From Niastella sp966211305 (GTDB lineage Bacteria; Bacteroidota; Bacteroidia; Chitinophagales; Chitinophagaceae): a DNA stretch of 64,000 nt. Location: positions 7,443 through 71,442 of the forward strand of contig CBIHPC010000010.1 of the NCBI GenBank assembly GCA_966211305.1. The letters are read 5' to 3'. Position 1 is the stretch's first letter; each line of letters starts with the position of its first letter. Of this stretch, positions 53,228 to 62,423 are shown piece by piece. The position numbers were made by a program, and so were the translations under genes. Under the pieces are notes generated by a model, which worked only from the letters and a program-made list of their open reading frames with translations, made no database searches and was not told the origin of the DNA.

Positions 53228-54232
53228 TTACCGGTTAACGATGCCCCGCCGCTGTTCCTTATTCTTTTGTTTCTCCAGTTTTCTGAAATATCCGCGGAAC
53301 AGGAAATTATGTTTCAATGCTTCCATATTCTGGCTGAATGCATCGGTGCCTTTTTGTATGTTGTCGAGGCTATTGCTGATCTTAGACACCATGGCAGTGT
53401 CTTTGAGCAATGCGTTTGCAGGCCCTTTACCGGTATTGATATCCTTTTCCAACCCGGTTATAACCGAATTCAACGATTCAGCCAGTTCATCGGCTTTATC
53501 TCCCACCCCGCTTAATTTTTCCACCGCCTCATGCAACGAAAGCGCAAGCGCTGTGTCGGAGATCAACGTGCCCAACGGGCCTTTCCCATTCTTTACAGTA
53601 CCAATAATTGACTGCAGGTCGTCGGCCACTATTGCCGCGCGTGCCGTGGCCAGTTTAACATTGGCCGCAGACCTTCTTAAATTCTCCGGCAGGGTTTCAT
53701 CGTTTAAAAACGTCCACAGGGCCGCACTGCTGTTTACGCGTTGAACCGCAATCTTCAATTGGGCGGCAACCATCGAAATATCCTGGTTGGTCTTTGAAAG
53801 TGTAAGCAGCATATCATCGGTATTGATGACCTTGCGGGTATTCAGCAGTTCCCCTTTAACTACAAAAGGCGCCGGTGACCGGGCCGGCGAAATATTGATC
53901 ACCTTATTTCCCATAAGGCCATCGGAGCCGATAGAAACGAGGGCATTGTTGCGGATAACGTTTTTCATTTTATCATCGACCAGCATAACCACTTCAATGA
54001 TCGTGTCTGTGATAATATCTATCCGCTTTATCGTGCCGATCTCAATTCCTGAAAACCGTACGTTGTTGCCTGCAACAAGTCCCTGAACATTTTCGAACCT
54101 TGCCTTCAACGTAAACGAGGGTCCGAACAAATGCTGGTTTTTTCCGATCAGGTAAAGCATCACTATCAGAAAAAGCAATCCCGACAGAACGAACATGCCC
54201 AACTTGATTGTATTGACCGGTTTGTTTGCCAT
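53228..54232 (-). CDS. mlaD: MlaD-like MCE-domain protein
   Basis: 334 residues: one N-terminal membrane helix (LGMFVLSGLLFLIVMLYLIG), an MCE domain (~38-120; KARFENVQGLVAGNNVRFSGIEIGTIKRIDI) and a long helical C-terminal part with a final basic tail. It is the substrate-binding ring subunit of an Mla-type lipid transporter in the periplasm. It follows mlaF by 8 bp and mlaE before that, forming an E-F-D operon. Confidence 0.9.
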   Translation of the reverse strand: MANKPVNTIKLGMFVLSGLLFLIVMLYLIGKNQHLFGPSFTLKARFENVQGLVAGNNVRFSGIEIGTIKRIDIITDTIIEVVMLVDDKMKNVIRNNALVSIGSDGLMGNKVINISPARSPAPFVVKGELLNTRKVINTDDMLLTLSKTNQDISMVAAQLKIAVQRVNSSAALWTFLNDETLPENLRRSAANVKLATARAAIVADDLQSIIGTVKNGKGPLGTLISDTALALSLHEAVEKLSGVGDKADELAESLNSVITGLEKDINTGKGPANALLKDTAMVSKISNSLDNIQKGTDAFSQNMEALKHNFLFRGYFRKLEKQKNKEQRRGIVNR

Positions 54233-54240
54233 AAAATATA

Positions 54241-55014
54241 TTATTCAAAAAATTGTTTTACTCTTTCATCACCAGAGCGCCTCAGCTGGTCATAATGGCC
54301 TTCCGCATAACAGCGGCCATCTATAAGCACAACGATCCTGTCTGCGGCCAGCCGTACACAGTTCATGTCGTGAGATATTATCAGCGAAGACGACCGGTAT
54401 TTTTTCTGGATGGTGAGGATCAATTGTATGATCTCCTTCCCGGTTACCGGATCGAGCCCGGTTGTGGGCTCATCATACAAAATGATCTCAGGTTTTAGTA
54501 TCAGGGTACGGGCAAGCGCTATCCTCTTGCGCATGCCGCCCGATAATTCAGCCGGCATCATATCAACGGTGTGCGCCAGCCCTACATCTTCCAACGCATC
54601 CATTACCAGATTATTCACTTCCTGTTGTTCTACATGCATCCAGTGCCTGCGCAGGGGAAACTCAAGGTTTTGCCGAACTGTCATTGAATCGTACAGGGCA
54701 TTGCTTTGAAACAAAAAACCCACTTTGGCGCGTACCTTGTCAAGTTCATCATGGTTCAGGTCGGGAATATTTTTACCGAACACTTCTATGGCTCCACTAT
54801 CAGGGCTAAGCAGGCCGATGATACATTTGATAAGCACCGATTTCCCTGAGCCCGACTTGCCCAGCACCACCAGGTTTTCGCCATCGCCAAGCGACAGGCT
54901 GAAGTCATTCAACACTTTATTACTGCCAAATGATTTATAAAGATGCCTTACCGCGAGCACATCTTTTAACGGGCTCTTTTTCTTTTCAGGCCGCATCATT
55001 ATCTGTTCTTTCAT
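54241..55014 (-). CDS. mlaF: MlaF-like ABC transporter ATPase
   Basis: 257 residues with Walker A GKSGSGKSVL, Q-loop, signature LSGGMRKRIALAR and Walker B IILYDEPTTGLDP, then SHDMNC (switch His). The LSGGM variant and TGLDPVTG are typical of MlaF/MCE-type ATPases. It is between mlaE (6 bp upstream) and mlaD. Confidence 0.93.
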   Translation of the reverse strand: MKEQIMMRPEKKKSPLKDVLAVRHLYKSFGSNKVLNDFSLSLGDGENLVVLGKSGSGKSVLIKCIIGLLSPDSGAIEVFGKNIPDLNHDELDKVRAKVGFLFQSNALYDSMTVRQNLEFPLRRHWMHVEQQEVNNLVMDALEDVGLAHTVDMMPAELSGGMRKRIALARTLILKPEIILYDEPTTGLDPVTGKEIIQLILTIQKKYRSSSLIISHDMNCVRLAADRIVVLIDGRCYAEGHYDQLRRSGDERVKQFFE

Positions 55015-55020
55015 TTTTGC

Positions 55021-55791
55021 TCAATTAAGGTTTAACAGGTCTGTGATCTGTACTACCACGAGATCGATTACAAATATCATGATCGAGGAAACCACCACCG
55101 CTGAGTTGGCCGACTGGCCTACCCCTTCGGTTCCTTTTGCTGAAAAATATCCTTTATAACAACCGATGATACCTACGGCAAAACCAAAAAAGAACGATTT
55201 GATGAATGCCGGCAGCACATCGCCAAACACGAGGTTATCGAACACCTGGGTATAAAACAGGTGAAAACTGGTAACGCCCCTGATATTCACGCCTACATAT
55301 GACCCGAATAACGAAATGGCATCGCCTAATGTTACCAGAACCGGTAACATGAGGGTTGCCGCCAACACCCTTGTTACAACAAGGTACTTGAACGGGTTGG
55401 TGCCGGAGACTTCCATGGCGTCTATCTGCTCGGTTACTTTCATTGACCCCAACTCTGCGCCAATGCTGCTGCCTATTTTACCGGCAAAGATCAAAGCCGT
55501 TATCACCGGCCCTATTTCGCGCACGATCGCAATGCCCACCATGGCCGGAAGCTGGGATTCAACCCCATACTCGATCAGGGAGGGACGAAGCTGAATGGTT
55601 AGCACAAGCCCCATTATAAAAGCAGTTAGCCCGATCAACGGAAATGATTTATATCCTATTACAAAGCACTGCCGCATGAATTCAGCCACTTCATACCTCG
55701 GCCTGAACACCTCTTTAAAGAAACGGCCGGCAAAAGCCGACACATCGCCGGTCTCATGTAAGAATCTGCCTGTTTTTACTGGTAATGCCAT
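55021..55791 (-). CDS. mlaE: MlaE-like permease
   Basis: 256 residues, five or six helices, with the MlaE signatures GYKSFPLIGLTAFIMGLVLTIQ, REIGPVITALIFAGKIGSSIGAELGSMKVTEQIDAMEVSGTNPF and VVVSSIMIFVIDLVVVQI. It is the first gene of the Mla operon, divergent from the AI-2E transporter, with an FNR-like box 69 bp upstream. The complex keeps outer-membrane lipid asymmetry by moving phospholipids. Confidence 0.93.
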   Translation of the reverse strand: MALPVKTGRFLHETGDVSAFAGRFFKEVFRPRYEVAEFMRQCFVIGYKSFPLIGLTAFIMGLVLTIQLRPSLIEYGVESQLPAMVGIAIVREIGPVITALIFAGKIGSSIGAELGSMKVTEQIDAMEVSGTNPFKYLVVTRVLAATLMLPVLVTLGDAISLFGSYVGVNIRGVTSFHLFYTQVFDNLVFGDVLPAFIKSFFFGFAVGIIGCYKGYFSAKGTEGVGQSANSAVVVSSIMIFVIDLVVVQITDLLNLN

Positions 55792-55859
55792 ACAATTGAA
55801 TTATTCTAAAGTTCCCCCCATTCAGGCTCGTTCTTTATGAAGCCGGTCATTGTGCGAAA

Positions 55860-55871
55860 TGATAGTAATCA
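55860..55871. promoter_or_regulatory. FNR/NNR-like box between mlaE and the AI-2E gene
   Basis: TGAT-AGTA-ATCA. It lies inside the longest possible N-terminal extension of the right-hand gene, an argument for the downstream start at 55961. Confidence 0.5.
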
Positions 55872-55960
55872 CCAACGGCCGCCACCCGATGATAAAACTC
55901 ACCGGCACGAATGACTTACGTCTCGCCCCGGCACGCGCAGAACTGGTAGCTTTAAATAAT

Positions 55961-57019
55961 ATGACCAATAGTACAAATACCTCATCTGCAATATTGACCC
56001 GGCTTCAACTGGCCGTTTTTACCGCGGTTATCCTGTATTTCGGCAGATCGCTGCTTGTACCGTTATCTTACAGTTTGCTTATTGCACTCGTGTTGTACCC
56101 GGTTTGCAAATGGCTTGAACAGCACAGGTGGCCGCGCAGCCTTGCCATTACCGCGGGCCTTATGATCGTTGTTCTTTTATTCGGAATACTGATAGGTTTA
56201 TTTGTTGTGCAGGTAAATGTATTGCGCCAGGATGTGCCGCAGTTGCTGGCTAAACTAAAACCTTCCGTCAGTGATTTGCAGCAATGGATAGCAACCGGGT
56301 TGAATATTTCCGTTGAAGCCCAGAACAACTGGTGGCAACGGCTGATCCAAAATCTGGGTAGCAGCCCGGGCAGTATAATACAGGCAACGATTGCAGCCAC
56401 CGCCGGCGGATTGTTTACCTTATTTCTTGTTCCTGTGTTTGCAGCTTTGTTTTTGTACAACAGGGAAGTATTTGTACAATTTCTGGCGAAGCTCGCAGGA
56501 AACCGCTATAACGAACAATTACATATCGTATTGACTGAAACCACACATACCTATTTTAAATTCATCAAGGGAATGGTTATGGTATATTTGATCGTAGGGA
56601 TCCTCAACAGCATCGGGCTTTTGGCGCTCGGCATCCCCCATGCCATCCTGTTCGGAATGCTTACCGCCATCATGACGATCATCCCCTATGTCGGAATTTT
56701 CATAAGCGCCTTATTACCGATCACCGTTGCCTGGGTTACTAAAGACAGCATCTGGTATCCATTAGGCGTGGTGGCCGTATTTACGATTGTACAATACCTG
56801 GAAGCCAATCTTATTTTTCCGAAAGTGGTTGCCACACAAATAAAAGTAAGCACCTGGGCAACCCTCATTGCCGTAGTTGCAGGCGGTCTTTTATGGGGTG
56901 TATCAGGAATGATCCTCTTTATTCCGTTTGTCGGCATCCTGAAAATCGTAAGCGATCAGATTCCCGAATGGATGGCATTGAAGATCTTATTGAGCCGCGA
57001 TGAAAGGAAAAAATTGTAA
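55961..57019 (+). CDS. AI-2E family transporter
   Basis: 352 residues from MTNSTNTSSAILTRLQL. The open frame reaches back to a TTG at 55850, but that part would contain the FNR-like box and lacks family similarity. The N-terminal helix pair (FTAVILYFGRSLLVPLSYSLLIALVLYP), the long extramembrane helix region and the C-terminal helices with AIMTIIPYVGIFISALLP and LEANLIFPKVV match the family (PF01594). Members have been linked to autoinducer-2 export or sodium/proton antiport; which applies is unknown. A PAS kinase gene follows by 24 bp. Confidence 0.88.
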   Translation: MTNSTNTSSAILTRLQLAVFTAVILYFGRSLLVPLSYSLLIALVLYPVCKWLEQHRWPRSLAITAGLMIVVLLFGILIGLFVVQVNVLRQDVPQLLAKLKPSVSDLQQWIATGLNISVEAQNNWWQRLIQNLGSSPGSIIQATIAATAGGLFTLFLVPVFAALFLYNREVFVQFLAKLAGNRYNEQLHIVLTETTHTYFKFIKGMVMVYLIVGILNSIGLLALGIPHAILFGMLTAIMTIIPYVGIFISALLPITVAWVTKDSIWYPLGVVAVFTIVQYLEANLIFPKVVATQIKVSTWATLIAVVAGGLLWGVSGMILFIPFVGILKIVSDQIPEWMALKILLSRDERKKL

Positions 57020-57043
57020 TTTAATGATAACAATATAATTGCC

Positions 57044-58282
57044 ATGACTATAGACGCCGGCCATCTTACTTCGTTATTTGAACATTCCACGGAAGGAATC
57101 ATCCTTACGAACGGGGAAGGCAGGATCGTTTTGATCAACCCCGCCGCGCAATTGATATTCGGGTATAGCGAACAGGAAATTACCGGCAGGCCTGTAGAAA
57201 CGTTGATTCCCGACCGTTCGCGGGTGAACCATGCGCAACTAAGAGCGGGTTTTTATGAGCACCCGCAACACAGGGTTATGGGGCATGGCCGCGACCTTTA
57301 TGGAAAGAAGAAGGATGGCAACGAAATACCGGTTGAGGTAAGCCTTAGTTTTTATAAACGCGACGGCGAACTTTTTGTCATTGCATTTATCGTTGATATA
57401 ACTGCCAGAAAAGCCATTGAACAAAATAATCTCATGCAGCAAAAGCAATTGGAGCAGATGGCTATCGATATGAGGATATTGAACGCAGAACTGGAGACCA
57501 AGGTAAAGGAAAGGACCATGATCTTGCAGGAAGCGCTGAAAGAACTGGAAAGATCGCAGAATGACCTGAACGAGGCGCTTAGCAAGGAAAAGGAGCTGAA
57601 TGAAATAAAGTCACGGTTTGTTTCGATGGCCTCTCATGAGTTCCGTACTCCCCTGAGCACCGTATTGTCTTCGGCCGCATTGGTTTCGCGTTATAACCAA
57701 CAGGGCGACAACGAAAAAAGTGAAAAGCACATAAAAAAAATAAAGGATGCGGTCAAACACCTGAGCGATCTTCTGGAAGATTTTCTTTCGCTCGGAAAAC
57801 TCGAAGAGGGCAAAGTACAGGTTCATGCAGAGCCAATTGATATAAACGATTTTTTAAGAGAGATCATTGAAGAAGTACAGGTCGTAGTCAAAAACGGTCA
57901 GGCTTTTGATCTTGAATGCCATACCGGCGGCCAGTTTTATACCGACAGGAAACTATTGAAAAACATTTTGATCAATCTTTTAACAAACGCGATAAAATTT
58001 TCGCCGGAGCATTCATCGATCTTCCTGAAAGCAAATTTGAAAGACGATAACCTGGTAATAACTGTAAAAGATAATGGCATAGGAATATCCGACGAAGACC
58101 AGCAACATTTATTCAGCAGTTTCTTCAGGGGAAAAAATGCGATCAATATTCAGGGAACAGGTTTGGGACTTCATATTGTAAAACGGTATGTAGAACTTAT
58201 TCAGGGTTGTATTGAACTGCACAGTAAATTACAATCGGGAACAACGGTTACGATCAGCCTGCCCGACCTTGGTAAAGAATAA
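57044..58282 (+). CDS. PAS-domain sensor histidine kinase
   Basis: 412 residues, cytosolic. One PAS domain (~8-125) contains RSRVNHAQLRAGF (H63) and RVMGHGRDLYGKKKDG, the pattern seen in FixL-like and many non-heme PAS domains. Then a long coiled coil (~130-190), HisKA with ASHEFRTPL (H198) and an HATPase (NLLTNAIKFSP, DNGIGIS, GTGLGLHIVKRY). It may share a transcript with the AI-2E gene. If H63 binds heme it would be an oxygen or NO sensor, which would suit the surrounding regulon; this is speculation. Confidence 0.9.
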   Translation: MTIDAGHLTSLFEHSTEGIILTNGEGRIVLINPAAQLIFGYSEQEITGRPVETLIPDRSRVNHAQLRAGFYEHPQHRVMGHGRDLYGKKKDGNEIPVEVSLSFYKRDGELFVIAFIVDITARKAIEQNNLMQQKQLEQMAIDMRILNAELETKVKERTMILQEALKELERSQNDLNEALSKEKELNEIKSRFVSMASHEFRTPLSTVLSSAALVSRYNQQGDNEKSEKHIKKIKDAVKHLSDLLEDFLSLGKLEEGKVQVHAEPIDINDFLREIIEEVQVVVKNGQAFDLECHTGGQFYTDRKLLKNILINLLTNAIKFSPEHSSIFLKANLKDDNLVITVKDNGIGISDEDQQHLFSSFFRGKNAINIQGTGLGLHIVKRYVELIQGCIELHSKLQSGTTVTISLPDLGKE

Positions 58283-58286
58283 CCGG

Positions 58287-58715
58287 TCAGTCGGCATCCC
58301 GGTTAAGATCATAATCATTTTCATCATTATCACCAGGCTTTTTCCCGGTAGTTATTTCCATTCCAAGATCGTTCTGCTGCTTCAGGCTCCAGCTATCGGT
58401 AACAGAAGTTTCCAGCCAGATATTGCCCGATCTTCTGAATACCTGGGTTAACAACCCGAATTTGCTCATAAAGGCTTTTTCCAGGTCCTGTACAGACATG
58501 GTGTCTTCTATTACAAGATCGCCTTTATGAAACTCACGTCCTTTTGCCAGCCTGAGTTGCTGATCGTGTCTTATTTGATTTTGTTTCAGGGCCAGGTCTT
58601 TATTCAGCCCGTTCATTCTGAAGAATTCTATCTTCAAATAAGGATAGATCCGGGAAAAGTCCTGTTGCACCTCCCTTACCAGCCGCTCTCCATTTATCAG
58701 CAATTGCATAAACAA
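58287..58715 (-). CDS. Conserved-looking hypothetical protein in the stress cluster
   Basis: 142 residues (140 from the second Met). The first half is charged and helical; the second half contains MSVQDLEKAFMSKFGLLTQVFRRSGNIWLETSVTDSWSLKQQND, which I recall from small Bacteroidota proteins near universal-stress genes, followed by an acidic tail (DNDENDYDLNRDAD). No enzyme motif. It converges on the kinase gene (4-bp gap) and has an FNR-like box 94 bp upstream. Confidence 0.75.
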   Translation of the reverse strand: MFMQLLINGERLVREVQQDFSRIYPYLKIEFFRMNGLNKDLALKQNQIRHDQQLRLAKGREFHKGDLVIEDTMSVQDLEKAFMSKFGLLTQVFRRSGNIWLETSVTDSWSLKQQNDLGMEITTGKKPGDNDENDYDLNRDAD

Positions 58716-58808
58716 GATTTTGGATCGTTAAAAAATAAATACATAATCCCATTAGGTAAGTTACCGTTATTAACAGGCAAAAGTTATGATATTGAACATC
58801 GCCGGTAT

Positions 58809-58820
58809 TGATAGCCGTCA
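58809..58820. promoter_or_regulatory. FNR/NNR-like box
   Basis: TGAT-AGCC-GTCA upstream of the gene at 58287-58715. Confidence 0.5.
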
Positions 58821-58849
58821 AATTGTATCATACTAAACATCGGGATGCA

Positions 58850-59521
58850 TTACATCTTTATCCTTCCGTCGGCCATTTCGAGAATACGGTTCCCTTTGCG
58901 TGCGAAGTCGTGATCGTGGGTAACCGTAATGATGGTGTTGCCTTCCTGTACAAGCTGACTGAAAATATTGAATATGATATCAGTATTGGCCGAATCGAGG
59001 TTCCCGGTAGGCTCATCGGCCATGATGACCTTTGGATCATTGATCAATGCGCGGGCAATGGCCACGCGTTGCTGCTGCCCCCCCGATAACTTACCCGATT
59101 GTTTATATGCATGTTCATGCATATCCATCCGCCGCAACTTTTCCAGGGCGTTCTTTTCAATTGCCGCCTGATCGAATTTGCCCAGTTTAAGGGCGGGTAA
59201 CATTACGTTTTCAATTGCGGTGAATTCAGGCAGCAAATAATGGAACTGAAAAACAAAACCTATATACTCATTTCTGAAGCGGGCCATGGCGTTCTCGCTT
59301 AAACCGGTTACCCTGGTACCGTTTATATCGATCGTGCCTTCATATTCAGTATCCAGGGTAGACAACAGGTATAACAGGGTGGATTTGCCGCAACCCGATT
59401 TACCCATGATGGCAACAAACTCGCTTTCGTGTATAGAAAGTGAAATATCGTACAATACCTGTATGGTATCTGGTTCATGAAAATATTTGTTGAGCTTTTC
59501 AGCTTTCAGCAATTCCTGCAT
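58850..59521 (-). CDS. LolD/MacB-type ABC transporter ATPase
   Basis: 223 residues: Walker A GKSGCGKSTL, signature LSGGQQQRVAIARAL, Walker B VIMADEPTGNLD and THDHDFA. TGNLDSANT is typical of the MacB/LolD subfamily. It is the last gene of the three-gene efflux operon, 10 bp after the permease. Confidence 0.93.
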   Translation of the reverse strand: MQELLKAEKLNKYFHEPDTIQVLYDISLSIHESEFVAIMGKSGCGKSTLLYLLSTLDTEYEGTIDINGTRVTGLSENAMARFRNEYIGFVFQFHYLLPEFTAIENVMLPALKLGKFDQAAIEKNALEKLRRMDMHEHAYKQSGKLSGGQQQRVAIARALINDPKVIMADEPTGNLDSANTDIIFNIFSQLVQEGNTIITVTHDHDFARKGNRILEMADGRIKM

Positions 59522-59531
59522 ATAAGTTGTT

Positions 59532-60794
59532 TTAACCTCTTAATATGGCCACAGGGTCTACCCGTGACGCTTTTAACGCCGGCAGCAGACCGGCGAGGCC
59601 CGTGGTAAGCAGCCCGAATATCATTCCCACCACATAATAGAGAGTATTGAAATTCACCGGGAAATGTTTGATCACAACCCACTCATCTTCGGGCCAGGGC
59701 ACTTTCGATAAACCATATGATAACAGGAAGCCCAGTAGCAGTCCGGCCATGGAACCTATAAACCCGATGATCAGGGTCTGCGACAAAAAGATCTGCACAA
59801 TGTCTTTCCGGGCAAAACCTTCTGCTTTCAGAATGGCAATGTCTTTCATTTTCCCGATGATAACCATGTTCATGATATTATAAATACCGAACCCGGCTAT
59901 CAGTAACAACGTAAAACTCAGCACATAGGTGAATGTATCCCTTATCAGGTTGCCAGCTTTGATGGAGGCATTTACGGTTTCCCAGTCATCGGCTTTATAA
60001 CCATACTTTTTTGCCATCGCCGGCGCAAGATCGGGCGCCCGTTCCATGTCTTTCATCTTTAACCTGATATCGGTGATATAGTCGCGGCTTTTGCCCAATA
60101 GCTGTTGCATATCGGTAAGATTCACATACGCCTTGTATTCATCCATGGTAGCGATGCCGAATTTATACAAACCTACCACCCTGAACCGCAGGCTTGCCCC
60201 CGACGGCGCTACGGCGGTAACCAGGTCGCCGTCGCCTACATTTAGTTTATTGGCCAGTTTATAGCCCAGCAGAATGCCGTTATCGGCTGTCAGCAGGTTC
60301 CCGGGTTTTCCGCTCACCATTTTTTCCGATAAACCAAACAGCCGGTCTTCGTCGCGCACATTTATTCCATCTACTATGGCGCCCAGTTGAACAGGGCCAT
60401 AATTAAAAAGCAGTTGTGCCGAAAGAAGCGGTGATACTACCTCCACTTCGCTGTGATTTTGCAGATCCTGGATAATACCGGGCGCATTTTTAAGGTTGAG
60501 GTTGATCTGTTTGGGCCGGGGATGGCGCACTATGACCAGGTTGTTGCCATTACCGCCAAAATATTGCGTGGCAACCGAGGTGGAATAATCTGTTTTATAA
60601 TCATTATAAATACGGATATCGGGAGTAACCGAAATCAGGATATCCTCAAAAAAATCGTTCATACCTTTCATAAAGCTCATCATGAGAATGAACATGCCGA
60701 TACCAAAGGTAACGCCCAGCATGGCCACTATCGTTTGCCGCCTGCGCGACAACAGGTGCACCTTCATGATCTTCAGGTTAACAGGCAGTTTCAT
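59532..60794 (-). CDS. MacB-type FtsX permease
   Basis: 420 residues: N-terminal helix (RRQTIVAMLGVTFGIGMFILMMSFM), a ~220-residue periplasmic domain and three C-terminal helices of an FtsX domain (GNLIRDTFTYVLSFTLLLIAGFGIYNIMNMVI, GFIGSMAGLLLGFLLSYGL, VGMIFGLLTTGLAGLLPALKASRVDPVAILRG). It uses the ATPase downstream and the adaptor upstream, whose stop its start overlaps by 4 bp. Confidence 0.92.
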   Translation of the reverse strand: MKLPVNLKIMKVHLLSRRRQTIVAMLGVTFGIGMFILMMSFMKGMNDFFEDILISVTPDIRIYNDYKTDYSTSVATQYFGGNGNNLVIVRHPRPKQINLNLKNAPGIIQDLQNHSEVEVVSPLLSAQLLFNYGPVQLGAIVDGINVRDEDRLFGLSEKMVSGKPGNLLTADNGILLGYKLANKLNVGDGDLVTAVAPSGASLRFRVVGLYKFGIATMDEYKAYVNLTDMQQLLGKSRDYITDIRLKMKDMERAPDLAPAMAKKYGYKADDWETVNASIKAGNLIRDTFTYVLSFTLLLIAGFGIYNIMNMVIIGKMKDIAILKAEGFARKDIVQIFLSQTLIIGFIGSMAGLLLGFLLSYGLSKVPWPEDEWVVIKHFPVNFNTLYYVVGMIFGLLTTGLAGLLPALKASRVDPVAILRG

Positions 60795-61915
60795 GGCGCG
60801 TCATTTTGTGGGGTCACCAATACCGGCGTTCTTTCATCCAGCCCGGCAACAACTTCTACGTAATCGAGGGTGGTTATACCGGTTTGAATATTCTTTTTCG
60901 TTTTGGCTCCTTTTTGCCTGATCCAAACGCTGTCGTTACCGGCCAGGGCGTTTCTGGGCAAAACCAGGGCTTTGTTCTTTCTTTGCACAATGATGTTTGC
61001 CTCTACAGAACTGTGTATGAATGCCGGCCCGGTGTCTTTGCTGAAAAGGGCATCTATACGGAAGGTTTGGTCCTGTTCATTCATTACGGGGTAAATACAT
61101 GACACTACCGCTTCATAAATGGTGTCTCCCGTTACGTCGGTTTGAAGCAGCACCTGCTGGCCGGTGCGGATCTTTCCGATATCCTGCTGATCGACCGACA
61201 GCCTGATCACCTGGTTTCCATACTCCCCTACCAGCGCTACCACTTCATTGGGAAGCACTGTTTCACCCGCTTCTTTATAAGTCTGGTAAACTATGCCATT
61301 ACGGTCGCTCCTGACAAAATATTCCTGCAGGTCTTTATCGGCCGCGGTTAACTGGCTGCGGGCATTGCTATGTGAGATCGCCAGGTCGTTTACAGCGGCA
61401 TAATATCGCTGTTCTGCAATTATTCGCTGGTTTACCGAGAGTTGGTAATTGGTATATGCATTGTCGAGGTTGTTTTTCGTACCGATATGTTGCGCCCACA
61501 GTGTTTTATACCGATGGTACATTATAGAATCGTTGGCGCATTTCACTTTTGCGCTTTGGAGGGATAACTTCAGGTCGTTCAGCAAAGGAGACCGGCTGGA
61601 AAGGTTATCCGTTACTACCTGGAAATTTTTCAGGGCTGCATGGTACCTGTCCTTCGCCGCCGCATTGCTGATAACATACAGCAACTGGCCTTTTTTAACC
61701 GTATCGCCGTCTTTGACCAGCTTTTGTACAACAGTACCATTGCTTTGTACAGACAGCCTGTATTCATTTTCCGAAAAGATCTTCCCCGATGCATATACAG
61801 CTTCAATTATATCTTTTCTTTCCGGAAAAACCACCGGGGTGTCGCCACAACCCGTGCAGGATATAAGGATGGTGCAGCAGGTGATCTTCCATATGTGGTA
61901 TGTTAGAACTGACAT
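60791..61915 (-). CDS. MacA/HlyD-type periplasmic adaptor lipoprotein
   Basis: 374 residues. MSVLTYHIWKITCCTILISC gives a lipobox LISC (C20). It has the lipoyl half-motifs (SGKIFSENEYRLSVQSNGTVVQKLVKDGDTVKKGQLLYVIS; later DLQEYFVRSDRNGIVYQTYKEAGETVLPNEVVALV), a helical hairpin between and the beta-barrel and membrane-proximal domains (VRLSVDQQDIGKIRTGQQVLLQ). With the permease and ATPase it forms a MacAB-like tripartite pump; the outer-membrane channel is not encoded here. An FNR-like box lies 53 bp upstream. Confidence 0.92.
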   Translation of the reverse strand: MSVLTYHIWKITCCTILISCTGCGDTPVVFPERKDIIEAVYASGKIFSENEYRLSVQSNGTVVQKLVKDGDTVKKGQLLYVISNAAAKDRYHAALKNFQVVTDNLSSRSPLLNDLKLSLQSAKVKCANDSIMYHRYKTLWAQHIGTKNNLDNAYTNYQLSVNQRIIAEQRYYAAVNDLAISHSNARSQLTAADKDLQEYFVRSDRNGIVYQTYKEAGETVLPNEVVALVGEYGNQVIRLSVDQQDIGKIRTGQQVLLQTDVTGDTIYEAVVSCIYPVMNEQDQTFRIDALFSKDTGPAFIHSSVEANIIVQRKNKALVLPRNALAGNDSVWIRQKGAKTKKNIQTGITTLDYVEVVAGLDERTPVLVTPQNDAP

Positions 61916-61967
61916 ACTTTAACCAGTTTTGTTGCTGCAATTTATACTTACACATGACCGGAAGGCA

Positions 61968-61979
61968 TGATGGCGGTCA
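61968..61979. promoter_or_regulatory. FNR/NNR-like box for the efflux operon
   Basis: TGAT-GGCG-GTCA, 53 bp before the adaptor start. Confidence 0.5.
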
Positions 61980-62212
61980 AAAGCAGCACTGAGATTTGGC
62001 AGGAAATGGTAAAAAACAATGCCCTTGCGGGGCATTATGGTATGATAAAACGTATTAATTTTTAGTTATTAATTATATACGTTTCCCTTAACAGCCGAAT
62101 CAGGGAGGAACGATACGATCAAACTTAATTCGCCGCAGACCGGGGCGACAATGATATACGTCAACATCGATACTGACGCTCAGTTGCTCTTGCCCAGGAT
62201 CATAACCGGCGA

Positions 62213-62224
62213 TGATTGCCATCA
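62213..62224. promoter_or_regulatory. FNR/NNR-like box
   Basis: TGAT-TGCC-ATCA, within the extended GATGAT/ATCATA pair, 200 bp before the membrane gene at 62424. Confidence 0.5.
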
Positions 62225-62423
62225 TAGAAAACGGCATACTGAAGCTGGTAGTTTTGAAGGAGCCATGTTTTAAAACTATTTAACCACCGGAGAATTCAAA
62301 TGATATGAAAAAAAATATTCAGAACGATGACCACAGCGACGAATATGAAAATAACCGGCCCTCGTGAAGCAGCTCATACGCAGGTTGAATACGGATCTGA
62401 TTAAATGATCAAAATTTTATTAT

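Larger units (their letters stand above)
61916..62423. other. 508-bp intergenic region with two FNR-like boxes
   Basis: Between divergent genes. Boxes at 61968 and 62213. A short inverted pair AACGTAT/ATACGTT (~62050-62090) and a 20-codon frame near 62305 are the only other things seen; neither is convincing. Confidence 0.35.

Noticed and set aside
53100..53744. 214-codon plus-strand frame
   Set aside because: Most of it is antisense to mlaD; only the short left part is intergenic and it has no features.
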